This document shows positions 50,183 to 61,000 of a stretch of 64,000 bases of DNA, piece by piece. Source of the DNA: Parietichytrium sp. I65-24A. Lineage: Eukaryota; Sar; Bigyra; Thraustochytrida; Thraustochytriidae. The stretch is taken from positions 1 through 64,000 of the forward strand of contig BLSF01000040.1 of the NCBI GenBank assembly GCA_012862575.1. Reading direction: 5' to 3'. Position numbers and translations under genes: made by a program. The notes under the pieces were generated by a model. The model was not told where the DNA came from. It saw only the letters and a program-made list of their open reading frames with translations, and ran no database searches. Position 1 is the first letter of the stretch; each line of letters begins with the position of its first letter.

Positions 50183-51718
50183 TTAGTTTTGCTTTGGGGC
50201 ATTCTTAAGCTGCAAGAGAAGGCCGCGCATTCTCGCCCGACTGCGCGACTTTTCTTCCTCTTTGTCCGCCTTGATTTCTACCAACGAGACTACCCGCTCC
50301 CACGAATTGCTTGAAGTTGGTTCCGCCGTATCCACCATATCCCTTTCAGCCTCCCGGTTTGCCGTATACCTTACAGCGTTCTTTTGCGTGCGCTCCTCAT
50401 AGTGCTCATCCAGCTCTTCCTCGGCCTTCTCCTTGAGGGTCGTTTTGTGAGCCTCGTGCTCTTCATCCTTGTCTTGAACCCTTCGTTTAAATTCTGCATC
50501 AAACTTGGCCATAGGCTCGGACTGCTCCGAGGGCTCGCTCGGAGGCGCGGGAGGCTGTTGCGGTTCTTGCTGGTATACGTTAGAACTATCGCCAAAAGCG
50601 TCTTCCTGCGATTGCCCAAAGTCATGCTGCTCCTGACTTTGGCCAGAGTAAAAGGGGTCCTCGTCGTAGGATGACTGCTGCTGCTGCTGCTCTAGTTGTT
50701 GTTGTTGGTGTTGCTGCTGCGGCTCTTGCTGCTGAAACTCATCTCCACCATGATTCATGAGGTCATCGTGATGGTCGCCAAAGTCGTCCTGGGCAGTCTG
50801 CGCAGAGGAGCCGAAAGCGTCCATATCCGCATCTTGGCCAAAGGTGTCGACTCCCGAGTCGTTTCCAAACGGGTCGTCGCCGTTGCCGCTCTGAAACGAA
50901 AAGTCGTTGCTCTGCGGCTCAGAGAACAAGTGTGGATCATCCTCGGAGATACCGGTTTGCGCCACCGCATTACTGTCTTCTTCGTTGAAGAACTCCATGT
51001 CATCGCCGCCACTGCCGCTGGGCGCAGCGGCACCGTCCAGGGAAGTGGGCTCTGGGTTGAGATCCGGAGGAGGATTCTGCGTCTCCGGCGGATTGGCTCC
51101 AGGCCCGTCCAAGTATAGAGGATTCTCAGGCGACCCTTCCGCGCCGTCGAGTTGAATTGCCCAGTCTTCAGCGTCGGCATCACTCATGGTGAAATGCGGC
51201 TGCGGCAACTCGCTGTCGCGCGAGCTAAAGTCCACAACCTTGGGTTTGCCAGGAGCCGCTTCTAGTCCCGCGCTGGCGAAATGCTGCGCCAGTCCGCAGT
51301 AGGCGCCGTTGAAGCTGCCCACCGTTATGGAGTGCGAATTATCGAGTTGCACTGCGTTCGGAGAGAAAGCGTGCACCGCGCAGTCCGATGAATCAGCGAG
51401 TCGAATCTCTTTCGCAGCCATTGTGAATGTGCATCCGGTGCACTTTCGAATGGCAACGGACTCGGCGCACGGGCCCAGAAACACCTTGCAATTGGTCAAA
51501 TCCGATGCCACAACGCGGTCCATGTGGTCCAGCACCAGAACAGTGCAATCGGAGAGCTTTTCAAGATGAAATTCCTGCCCATTCACCTCTCCCGGGTTCT
51601 TTTGCAGCAGTTGACCGGACTGGCCAACGAAGCAGAAGAAGTTCTGAAAGACATATCGCCGGTACGCTTTCAGGTCCTCGAACTCCGCCCCATCGGGCGT
51701 GCGGTACACTGCAGACAT
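50183..51718 (-). CDS. TBCC/RP2-like domain fused to clathrin light chain
   Basis: A single 511-residue frame. Residues about 45-150 form a cofactor-C/RP2 beta-helix domain (FHLEKLSDCTV...LTNCKVFLGPC...), and GPCAESVAIRKC keeps the arginine (Arg91) used by RP2/TBCC as a GAP finger. The middle is acidic, Phe/Gly/Asp- and Gln-rich, like clathrin light chain N-termini. The C-terminus has a charged coil, then SNSWERVVSLVEI and SRARMRGLLLQLKN, matching the heavy-chain-binding end of clathrin light chains. This suggests a clathrin light chain with a small-GTPase-regulating module. No intron or ambiguity breaks the frame, so the fusion is real in the sequence. Confidence 0.82.
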   Translation of the reverse strand: MSAVYRTPDGAEFEDLKAYRRYVFQNFFCFVGQSGQLLQKNPGEVNGQEFHLEKLSDCTVLVLDHMDRVVASDLTNCKVFLGPCAESVAIRKCTGCTFTMAAKEIRLADSSDCAVHAFSPNAVQLDNSHSITVGSFNGAYCGLAQHFASAGLEAAPGKPKVVDFSSRDSELPQPHFTMSDADAEDWAIQLDGAEGSPENPLYLDGPGANPPETQNPPPDLNPEPTSLDGAAAPSGSGGDDMEFFNEEDSNAVAQTGISEDDPHLFSEPQSNDFSFQSGNGDDPFGNDSGVDTFGQDADMDAFGSSAQTAQDDFGDHHDDLMNHGGDEFQQQEPQQQHQQQQLEQQQQQSSYDEDPFYSGQSQEQHDFGQSQEDAFGDSSNVYQQEPQQPPAPPSEPSEQSEPMAKFDAEFKRRVQDKDEEHEAHKTTLKEKAEEELDEHYEERTQKNAVRYTANREAERDMVDTAEPTSSNSWERVVSLVEIKADKEEEKSRSRARMRGLLLQLKNAPKQN

Positions 51719-52555
51719 CGCTATTCAGCCGTGGACGTCTCCCCGCCGTTCCTTCTCTTTTGCTCTTCTTCTTCTTCTTCTTCCTTCTTTTCTTCTCTCT
51801 CTTTCTATCCGCCGCCGCTGCCTTGCTGTCCGCGCCGCGCGTCAGAGGCTTCTCAGTGCGAATTTAGGGTGCCTTTCACTTTTGCTCCCCTGCTGCGCTC
51901 CTCTGAGCTCTCACTTTCGAATTTCGTTCCGAGAGTTCTCTCTCTGCTTCTCCGTCTCTGTCTCTCTCTGCGCACTGTCTTTCTATCTAACCAACTCTCT
52001 TTTCCACACTTTGGCGTTGACTTAAGGTACATAGCGGATTGTATAGGATGCACGCTAATGCCGCGCAGAGGGTCTTAGTGGGCTGTGATAGGATGCGCAG
52101 TAGGAGAGGAGAGAGTATGATCTGGTCGCCGCTCACCGGGGGTGCTAGTGTTTGTTTTAGGAAGGAATAGAGGGATGTTGTTAGACAGAGGTTCGTCACT
52201 TGGGGGGCTCTGTGACGTGAAACAGCGTGGGAGGTGCGAGTCTGGTTGGGCAAATATACGTGGGCAAATAGAGCAAATAGAGGTCTTTTTGATTTTGAAG
52301 TTCTGTTTCTTTAGAAAAGTATAGTCCTTGCGTGATCGAACGGGATGGCGAGAATTTGATGGAGAAGCGGAGTAGCTGGAATCGGTGGTTTTAAACTCGA
52401 GAGACTCTCTTCAACATTTGCGTTGATTTGAGCGGTGATTGCACGGGATGGGCGACGAGTTGCTCAAATGGTTTGCCAGGACTTGCAAGCAAGCAAACAT
52501 CAAAATCATATCGGGTTCAATCAATAGATGATAGTCTGGAGCTAACACGTTCAGT
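51719..52555. other. Intergenic, no gene recognised
   Basis: Upstream of the TBCC-clathrin gene. Rich in CT/TTC tracts (51740-51990), probably its promoter or 5' UTR, followed by the 3' side of the uS15m gene. No gene seen. Confidence 0.5.
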
Positions 52556-53468
52556 TTATTTCTTTTTTCCTTGCGGTGGAGTGTCAAGGCTTTTACGGTC
52601 GCGAATGTTGAGTTCTTGAATGATCTCTGCGTGTCGTTCTGGATTCTTGCGTTTCAGGTAGCTCAGGAGCTTGAACCTTCTCTGCAAGAGCTCCACGAAA
52701 CCTTTGCGTGAGTGCAAATCTTTTGGGTGTGCGGCCATGTGCTCTTGAAGGTACGTTATTCTGCCAGTCATCATCGTGACTGGATCATCAAGAGTGGATT
52801 TGGTCAGTCAACCACGTCGACCCGCTCGGTCCAACCCCGTTTTAAACTTACTTTGTGCTTCCGAAGAGCCCGTGTCAAGTTCATGGCGCTTGAGAGTAGG
52901 CGACTTTTCAAACATCTGTAGACACACCCAAGTTAGAAAGACGATTCAACACACAAAACAAAAAGGAAGCCTCTGCAAGCCATTTAACAAGAGCCAACGG
53001 CCAGCAGCCAAAGCCAATCCAACAAACCCGACCAAACCAAACCAATCCAATCCAAACCAAACCAAACCAAACCAATCCTATCCAAACCAGACCAAACCAA
53101 AGCAAAGCAATCCAAAGCAAAGCAAAGCAATCCAAAGCAAAGCAAACCAAAGACAATCCAACAAACCAGACCAAACCAGACCAGACCATACATGCACGTA
53201 CCGCACTCTTCTTCGCCTTACGTCGCTCCTCTGCAGAATCGCAATCAAAGCTCCCTCCCAACAGCTCTAACGCCTGCCTTGCCAGCTCATAATCTCTCGG
53301 CGACGGAGATGCCAAACCGGTTTTGCTTTCTCCAGCTCCTACATCTGCGCCCGATGACAAGAGCCTGACTCCTCCAAAAGCACGGAAATTTCTCGCAAAA
53401 ATCAACGTGCTGTTGCTCTTCAGCGCGAGGCCGACCAGCAATCTCGGTACGGAATTGGGCAAGGACAT
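52556..53468 (-). CDS. Mitochondrial ribosomal protein uS15 (bS15-like)
   Basis: Three exons: 53202-53468, 52852-52915 and 52556-52779 (donors GTACGT and GTAAGT), giving 184 residues. Exon 1 encodes a Ser/Leu/Arg-rich leader typical of a mitochondrial targeting peptide. Exon 2 carries the uS15 signature RHELDTGSSEAQ, and exon 3 has the helical RNA-binding end (GRITYLQEHM...DLHSRKGF...LLQRRFKLLSYLK). It binds small-subunit rRNA. The first intron (52916-53201) is full of CCAAA repeats. Confidence 0.88.
53030..53190 (+). repeat. CCAAA/GCAAA tandem repeat in uS15m intron
   Basis: Degenerate repeats of ACCAAACCAAT and AAAGCAAAGC words inside intron 1 of the uS15m gene. A similar ACCAAACC tract lies upstream of the Rac gene at about 63140-63195. 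Confidence 0.8.
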
Positions 53469-54414
53469 TTCTTCCTTACGATGTGGATTACTCGGACGAT
53501 AGACGGGACACTAAGGATTCCTTAGGAGTGGTTAGCGTCCGCGGACGAGTATGTATTTGCCGGTCGGTGTTTTGTTTTACCTTATGTTTTTTGGGTTGTC
53601 TTCTCATGCCCGCGCGTTGCTGGCCTCTCCTTGGCCGGAAGAACAAGGAGCTGTTCTTAGGCGGGGAAGAGAGAATCGTTCCCCGATAGCTGTTATGGTT
53701 ATCGGTAGCTAGAGGGGTACATTGCTGACGTGAGTCGGGACTGCGCCGTGTCCGCTATGTCGACGGAGTGAAACGGGACCCGGCGCAGTGGATGAAGTAC
53801 TCGAGTACTAGCTGTGATGATCAGGTGTATCTCTAATAGAACGACTTTCTATGACGAACTATTAGCTCTGCCCATCCCTACTACTAGCTAGCTAGCTGGC
53901 CAGCTATTAATTATTGTAACCTTGTTCGGAAAGTAGTGCTCCAGTAGGTATACTATTATTACATAGTATCCTGATCCTATCCGACGAGTAAGCTCCACTA
54001 CTGAGTACCGCTGCTTGTGAGCTACTACCAATCCAATAGCCGCCAGGCTAGTAGCAAACAGTCTTGTTTCTTGCACTGTTTTTCCCTCCAGTTTTAGAGC
54101 CTCTCTCCCTCTCTTTTTACCACTGAACAGGGGTCAAATCACACGCACGGTGTCCCCACTGAGCGGTACTCGCGGACACTGGGACACTGGGACACTGGGA
54201 CACTGGGACGCTTTGTTATTGGGACGCTTTGCTATTGACACTCCTTGTTATTGGGAAGCGGGTTGGTTGGTGAGATTGGTTCACTTTCGGAGAGCCCAGT
54301 CGGTTGAGGCTGGCGAGGTCAGTCTGTGAAGTGAAGGTGGGAGACGAAATAAGGGATAAGAGATAGGAGATAAGAGAGATAGGAGATAAAAGAGATAGGA
54401 GATAAGAGGCAAGG
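53469..54414. other. Intergenic between divergent genes
   Basis: Between uS15m (leftward) and the SAP30/SGF29 gene (rightward). Holds a GGGACACT tandem repeat (54173-54208) and GATAAGAG/AGATAGGA repeats (about 54350-54410) just before the start codon. No gene. Confidence 0.55.
54173..54208 (+). repeat. GGGACACT tandem repeat
   Basis: Four to five 8-nt units, upstream of the SAP30/SGF29 gene. Confidence 0.85.
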
Positions 54415-55134
54415 ATGAACAACTACCCTCGGGAGCTGCACGTGGACTTCAGCAAGCTGAGCACGAAGACGTTGAAGCGGTATGCGTGGTACTACAAACT
54501 GGAGAGCAAGGCGGAGGTGCGGCCCGAGCTGGCGTCTCTTGTGGGCAAGCATTTCATGACGCAGCTGGATTTGGATGAGGGGCAGGTGCTCACGAATTTC
54601 GAGGCGTATATAAACAATCCAAACTCTGTCAACAGGTCTGGCAGTGCGTTGAATGGCGTGAATCCGCAGCCTGCTAGCTCGCTCAAGAGGCCGCTGCCGT
54701 CCCCCAGCGAGTCGTCTCAGCCCGCAAAGAAGAAGAGGCACGTGCAGGTCAGCGAGAACAGGCTTGTTGCGGCCAAGTGGAATGAAAATTGGATACTCGG
54801 AAAGGTGCTAAAGTACATGAAGCGTAAGAGAATGTATGTGGTGGAAGATGCTGACGAGCTCACCACCGCAAAAGAGCGGCCAAAGTTCGAGATTCCCCAG
54901 GACTATGTCATTCAGCTGTACACAGACGAGGAACTCGCAGGAAAAAAGAACATTGTCGCCGGCGTGCGTGTGCTTGCCCGCTTCCCAAAGACGAGCACAT
55001 TCTATCCGGCCACCGTCGTCAAAAAGGCTGACAAGAGCAAATATTCGCTTCGCTTTGATGACGACGAGCGCACTCCAGACGGCAACATCAGAATTGTCAA
55101 GGTGAACGCTACAGAGGTCGTTCCAGAACCATGA
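54415..55134 (+). CDS. SAP30-like Sin3-binding domain fused to SGF29 tandem Tudor
   Basis: A 239-residue protein. Residues 9-65 (VDFSKLSTKTLKRYAWYYKL...KHFMTQLDLDEGQVLTNF) match the Sin3-binding domain of SAP30 histone-deacetylase subunits. A Ser/Pro linker with a KKKR nuclear signal (105-108) follows. Residues about 117-235 match the SGF29 tandem Tudor (AAKWNENWILGKVL, YVVEDADE, VLARFPKTSTFYPATVV, YSLRFDDDE), which reads H3K4me3 in the SAGA complex. One protein would thus link a methyl-mark reader to a deacetylase scaffold. The single frame begins at the ATG at 54415. I know of no standard gene with this pairing. Confidence 0.78.
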   Translation: MNNYPRELHVDFSKLSTKTLKRYAWYYKLESKAEVRPELASLVGKHFMTQLDLDEGQVLTNFEAYINNPNSVNRSGSALNGVNPQPASSLKRPLPSPSESSQPAKKKRHVQVSENRLVAAKWNENWILGKVLKYMKRKRMYVVEDADELTTAKERPKFEIPQDYVIQLYTDEELAGKKNIVAGVRVLARFPKTSTFYPATVVKKADKSKYSLRFDDDERTPDGNIRIVKVNATEVVPEP

Positions 55135-55505
55135 TACAAAGAGAGACCGCGCCACGAAGAAATGCTCCTTTTCGCCAAAGCATGTGCATGCCAAAGGCTC
55201 TGTGGTTTTACTCAGCAGGGAGACTGAAAAGCCTCAGGGATGGAAAACAATCTCTTCTCTCGTAACTTAGATGCAAACACCACCAAGTGATTTTTACACG
55301 ACTTTTTGTGATACCACTGCCTTTCATCAGCTTTTCAGACAGAGACTACTAGAGAAAAAAGAGAGCTGCAGCTGGTCGAGAGAAGAAGAAAGCAAAAAAG
55401 AAAGGCTGCTCGATCTAATTTAATTAATTAATTTAAAAAAAGGGGAGCTATGATGAAAAAAAAAAGAGAAGTTAACTCAGCAGATGGCGATCCAGAAAGT
55501 AGTGT
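55135..55505. other. Convergent intergenic gap
   Basis: 3' ends of the SAP30/SGF29 gene and MnSOD meet here. TTAATTAATTAATTT-type A/T tracts, probably poly(A) sites, lie near 55420-55460. Confidence 0.5.
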
Positions 55506-56262
55506 CTACTTGCTGGCAGTCTCGTAGCGCTTTGCGACGCAGTCCCAGTCGATCACGTCCCAGATGGCGTTCAAGTAGTCTGGGCGAACGTTCTTGTACT
55601 GGAGGTAGTATGCATGCTCCCACACGTCAATTCCAAGAAGAGGCTTGCATCCAGTGGTGCTGCAAGGGTCCTGGTTTGCGCAGGTGACGATCTTGAGGTC
55701 CTTAGAGCTTGGGTCAAATGCGAGCCAGCCCCAGCCGGAGCCCTGTACGCCTGCGGAGAGGGTGTTCATCTGGCTCTTGAAAGTGTCAAAGGAGCCCCAC
55801 TGCGACGTTGGAGGTTTGACATCAAAGTCCAATGCGATGTTAGACCGTGTTGATAGATCACCAATTCAGCGATGCGAAAAATACTCAACTTACCCTCTTC
55901 TTGATGGCCTCTGCGAGTGCGCCGGATGGGGCCTTCTGCCCGTTTGGGGTGAGATTCTCCCAGAACAAGGTGTGGTTCACGTGACCACCACCGTTGAACT
56001 TGATGGCGCCCTGGAGCGCGATCATGGCTGCCACGTCGCCCTTGGCCTCAGCATCGGCATACTTTTCCAGCGTGGCGTTGAGGTTGGTGACGTAGGTCTG
56101 GTGGTGCTTCTTGTAGTGAATCTCCATAATCTGGCCGCTGATGGAAGGCTCCAGAGCGCCAAAGTCGTACTTGAGGTCTGGGAGCTTGAAAGACTGCGAA
56201 GCCCCAGAAAACATCCTCACCCCGCGCATCACTGCGCCACTCTTTGCTGTGCGAGCCAACAT
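55506..56262 (-). CDS. Mitochondrial manganese superoxide dismutase
   Basis: Two exons, 55894-56262 and 55506-55799 (donor GTAAGT, acceptor GTCGCAG, phase 0), giving 220 residues. A mitochondrial-type leader ([20 protein letters not shown]) is followed by metal ligands His49 (EIHYKKHH), His97 (HVNHTLFW) and the Asp/His of [25 protein letters not shown] and the NQDP element favour the Mn rather than the Fe type. It converts superoxide to H2O2 and O2 in the matrix. Confidence 0.93.
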
Positions 56263-57948
56263 CTTCTCCTCTCTCTCTCTCTCTTACTCTTGCTCTTGCC
56301 CTCGCTCTTGCTTTTCTTCGACGCAAACTTGCTTTTCCGCGCTGCCTATTCAAGGTTTGCTCGCCCTGTCTGTGATGTCTGTGAATGTCTGTGAATGTCT
56401 GTGAATGAAAGAATCCATCTGCGAGGCTCTCTTAGCTTTACCACTAACTGAAGCGTACCTCGGCTCACCAAAACAGCATTGGAAAAATATCTAACTCCAT
56501 ACGATAAAATTAAGAACTCTTAATCGTATCGTCTGGCTGCAGCTATCGCAAGAGACTTGGAAGACTACGGCGTAGCCCCGCGTCTTGTGCGAAAGAAGAG
56601 CCCGCGTGAGTCTTATTTTCAGGATGTGGGTGGATTACCTTAGCACAGGACTGCAAGTATTACTAGTTTTTCGTGAGTATGGCAGTGATTGCACATTTGA
56701 GACTATCTGTGTACTGGAATGAAGGATTCTTGAATACCGGAGTCGGAGCGTGTGTATATACAATGTGTCAATACTTTGACAAACGACTGAGGTCTCTTTG
56801 ACGCTTTGATTTTGATTGATTTTGAGACAGAGAAAGAGTCAACCAACTTTTCTTTGACAGTGTCAATATGTGTCAATGGCATTACATGGCATCGACATTC
56901 GAGACACAATCATACATAGCCTTTGGAAGCAAGCACGAACGAAAGAGAAAGATAGAGAAAGAATGAGAACGAAAGATCAATGAATATTGGAACATATTGG
57001 AACTACGCAGGTTGGTTTGAGTGAGTGAGTGCTCAGCTTCCCCGCTGTTTTCCATCTCCATCTTTATCTATTCATCTGCGTATCTCTGTGTCGTTCCGAA
57101 TCCGAGTCGCTTGAATTGGAACGCGCTCTGCGCATGCGTGCATTCACTCACAGCCTGCATTACACAATGGGCGAACGAACGGAGGGCTGGAGATGTTCAG
57201 AATTCAGAACTCAGAACATAGTGAACATAGCATTTAAATTGCAGCGACCGCCTTGGTCGTCTCGCTTTTCGCTCTCTGCGGCGCGATCAACGTGATCAAC
57301 ATTGATGCATAGCTTACATACTCGAGCACAGGAGGCGACCAAACTTGCGGGCTCGACATGCCTCAACGACGGCGAGTTCGGAGGAGGTCCATGAACACAG
57401 CGCTGGTTCGGGGAAACCTCATGAAAGCGCGAGCGACTGGCTGGCTGACTGGATTAGCGGCATTGGGGACATTGGGGATAGCCTTGACGTGCGTTACCCG
57501 CTGCGACGATTCGCGGAGTCTTTGATGTAGAGCACGGTGAAAGTCCATGACTTGGCCTTTAATTTGTGTTCTACCATACAAGAATGTCTTTTCAACAAGA
57601 TTCATTCATTCATTCATTCACGAAAAGAAAAAAGAATCGCTGTGCATGGAAAAAGAGCAGCGTTCAATTGAAAGAGGAAATCATTCGCGGGCACATGCGT
57701 AGAGCGCAAATCTCGGCAAGTCCAATTATGTCCAAGCAAGTGCCCTTGCGTTGTGGTTTTGACTCACAGTCAAGTTAAAATGACACTTACAGTGCTCACA
57801 GTGCAGTGACAGTGATTGCATTGACAGCGAGTACAGCAAGTGTGTGTACTCGGACGGTACGTACACACATTTTCCTTTACGTGTGGGCATCTTTTGTGTT
57901 CAGGAGATAGAGAGAGAGACAAAGAGACATAGAGATACAAAGACAAAG

Positions 57949-57983
<35 letters not shown>

Positions 57984-58046
57984 GTGGGTAGAGGAGGTGT
58001 CTCGCGCAAAGGAGTGCAAAGTCTGAGACTGCATAAGGAAGGGAAG
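56263..58046. other. Intergenic, 1.8 kb
   Basis: Between MnSOD and LRR gene E. Contains four TGTCTGTGAA-type units (about 56370-56410) next to MnSOD and a (GA)n microsatellite at 57951-57979 upstream of gene E. Short frames only. Confidence 0.5.
57951..57979 (+). repeat. (GA)n microsatellite
   Basis: About 15 AG units, roughly 70 bp upstream of the start of LRR gene E. Confidence 0.9.
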
Positions 58047-61000
58047 ATGGATAATTACTGGAACATGGAGCTGGGTGATCCCGCATCGTGCATCTATCGA
58101 GCGCGGACTTTGGGCGAAGCGCTTGAAGCGATGGGCCGAGAAGAGGCAGTGCGGTGAGTGGTGGTCTCTTTGCTAGCCAGAAGGGAAGTATTGCGGTGAG
58201 TTACTTGCCTAATATGACCTTTTCTTCCGCGCGTTTGGCAGGTTTGAACATATGCCGGAGCCAAGCGGAGCGGTGAAGCTTGCCTTGGCAATGAATGGAA
58301 ACAAAACTCTCCGAGAGTTACTGTAAGTGATGTGGTGGTAGAGGGTCAGTCAACACCTTTATTGTACTGTTCGTGCTTTGCGGCTGACAAATTTTATTCT
58401 CATTGGAGAGAAAATAGTATAGAAAGGAATGAAATTGGCGCTGAAGGAGCAACAGCGATCGGTCTTGCGTTAGAGAAGAACACAGTGTTGACTATCTTGG
58501 AGTACGTGACCTTGCCATCAAAATCCTGAAGCGCTCGAGCACCTTTACTGACCTTGCTTGCGCTTGTGGCTGGCTATTTTCCGTCTTCTGCGAAAGCAGT
58601 CTTGGTTATAATGGGATTGGCGCTGAAGGAGCATTTGAAATCTGTCTTGCGTTGGAGAAGAACACTGCGCTGACGTCCTTGAAGTACGTGTGACTTTGGC
58701 ATCAGTTTCCTGAAGTACTTGAGCACCTTTACTGACATTGGTTGTGCTTTGGGGCTGACTATGTTTCTCTTCCGCGGAAATAGTCTTCGTTCTAATCATA
58801 TTGGCTTCGAAGGAGCATCAGTGATTGGCCTTGCGTTGGAGAAGAATACTGCGCTGACGACCTTGAAGTAGGTGGGACGTTGGTTCTTGTTTCGTGAGGC
58901 ACTCAAGTATGTCTACTGAACTCCTTTGTGCTTTGCGGCTGACGATTTTCTTGTCGTTCCTTTTAAAATAGTATTCGGGGAAATTACATTTGTGCTGAAG
59001 GAGCAAAAGCGATCGGTCTTGCGTTGGAGAAGAACACAGTGTTGACTACCTTGGAGTACGTGTGACTTTGCCATCAAATTCCTGAAGCGCTCGAGCACCT
59101 TTACTGACCTTGCTTGCGCTTGCGGCTGGCTATTTTCCGTCTTCTGCGAAAGCAGTCTTGGTTTCAATGTCCTTGGCGCTGAAGGAGCACCACCGATCGG
59201 TCGTGCGTTGGAGAAGAACACTGCGCTGACGTCCTTGAAGTACGTGTGGCGTTGCATGCGGCTTCATGAAATACTCGAATACCTTTACTGACCCTGCTTG
59301 TGCTCTGGGCCGACTATGTTTTTCTTCTGCGGAAATAGTCTTCAAGGGAACAGACTTGGTGCTAAAGGAGCATCAGCGATCGGTCTTGCGTTGGAGAAGA
59401 ACACTACGCTGATGTCCTTGGAGTAAGTGTAAAGTTGGCTTCGCCTTCGTGATATACCCGAGCACCTTTACTGACCTTGTTTGTGCTTTGCGGCTGGCTA
59501 TCTTCCCTCTTCCGCGGAAATAGTTTTGTAAAAAATGAGATTAGCAATGACGGAGCATCAGCGATTGGTCTTGCGTTGGAGAAAAATACTGCACTCACGT
59601 CCTTGAAGTACGTGAGACGTTGGATGCGGCTTTGTGAAATACTCGAGTACCTTTACTGACCTTGCTTGTGCTTTGGGGCTGACTATGTTTATCTTCTGCA
59701 TAAATATAGTCTTCAAAATAATGGGATTGGCTTTGGAGGAGCATCGGCAATCGGTCGCGGGTTGGAGAAGAACACCGTGCTGAATTTTTTGAAGTACGTG
59801 TGACGTTGGATGCGGCCACAATGAAATACTCGAGCACCTTTACTGACCTTGTTTATGCTTTGCGGCTGGCTATTTTCTCTTTCTGCGAAAACAGGCTTTG
59901 TTTGAATTACATTGGCGCTGAAGGAGTATTAGAAATCAGTCTTGCAATGGAGAAGAACACTGCGCTGACATCCTTGACGTACGTGAGACGTTGGATGCGG
60001 CTTCATGAAATACTCAAGCACCTTTTCTGACCTTGCTTGTGCTTTGGGGCTGAATGTGTGTGTTTCTCTTCTGTGGAAATAGACTTGAAGGGAATGGAAT
60101 CGGCCATGAAGGAGCATCAGCGATCGGTCTTGCGTTGGAGAAGAACACAGGGTTGACTATCTTGGAGTACGTGTGACTTTGGCATCAGATGCTTAAAGTA
60201 CTTGAGCACCTTTACTGACCTTGCTTGTGCCTTGTGACTGGCAATTTTTCGTCTTCTGCGAAAGCAGTCTTTGTTTCAATGTCATTGGCGCTGAAGGAGC
60301 CTCAGCGATTGGTCTTGCGTTGGAGAAGAACACTGCGCTGACGTCCTTGAAGTACGTGAGACGTAGGATGCGGGTTCGTGAAACACTCAAGTACCTTTTC
60401 TGACCTTGCTTGTGCTTTGGGGCTGAATATGTTTCTCCTCTGCGGAAATAGTCTTCAAGGGAATGAAATCGGGCATGAAGGAGCACCAGCGATCGGTCTT
60501 GCGTTGGAGAAGAACACAGTGTTGACTATCTTGGAGTACGTGTGACCTTGCCATCAGATCCCTGATGTACTCGAACACCTTTGCTGACCTTGCTTGTGCT
60601 TTGCGGCTGGTTATTTTCCCTCTTTTGCGAAAACAGTCTTGGTAATAATGACATTGGCGCTGAAGGAGCATCAGCGATTGGTCTTGCGTTGGAGAAGAAC
60701 ACTGCGCTGACGTTCCTGAAGTACGTGAGACGTTGGATGCGACTTTGTGAAATACTCGAGTACCTTTACTGACCTTGCTTGCGCTTTGGGGCTGACTATG
60801 TTTCTCTTCTGCGGAAATAGTCTTGAAAGAAATGGGATTGGCTATGGAGGAGCAGCGGCGATTCGTCTTGCGTTGGAGAAGAACACAGCGTTGACTATCT
60901 TGGAGTACGTGTGACTTTGGCATCAGATTCCTAAAGTACTCGAGCACCTTGACTGACCTTGCTTGTGCTTTGCGACTGGCAATTTTCCGTCTTCTGCGAA

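Noticed and set aside
52984-53193. Hydrophobic minus-strand frame (repeated GLVWFG words)
   Set aside because: It is the CCAAA intron repeat of the uS15m gene read in frame.
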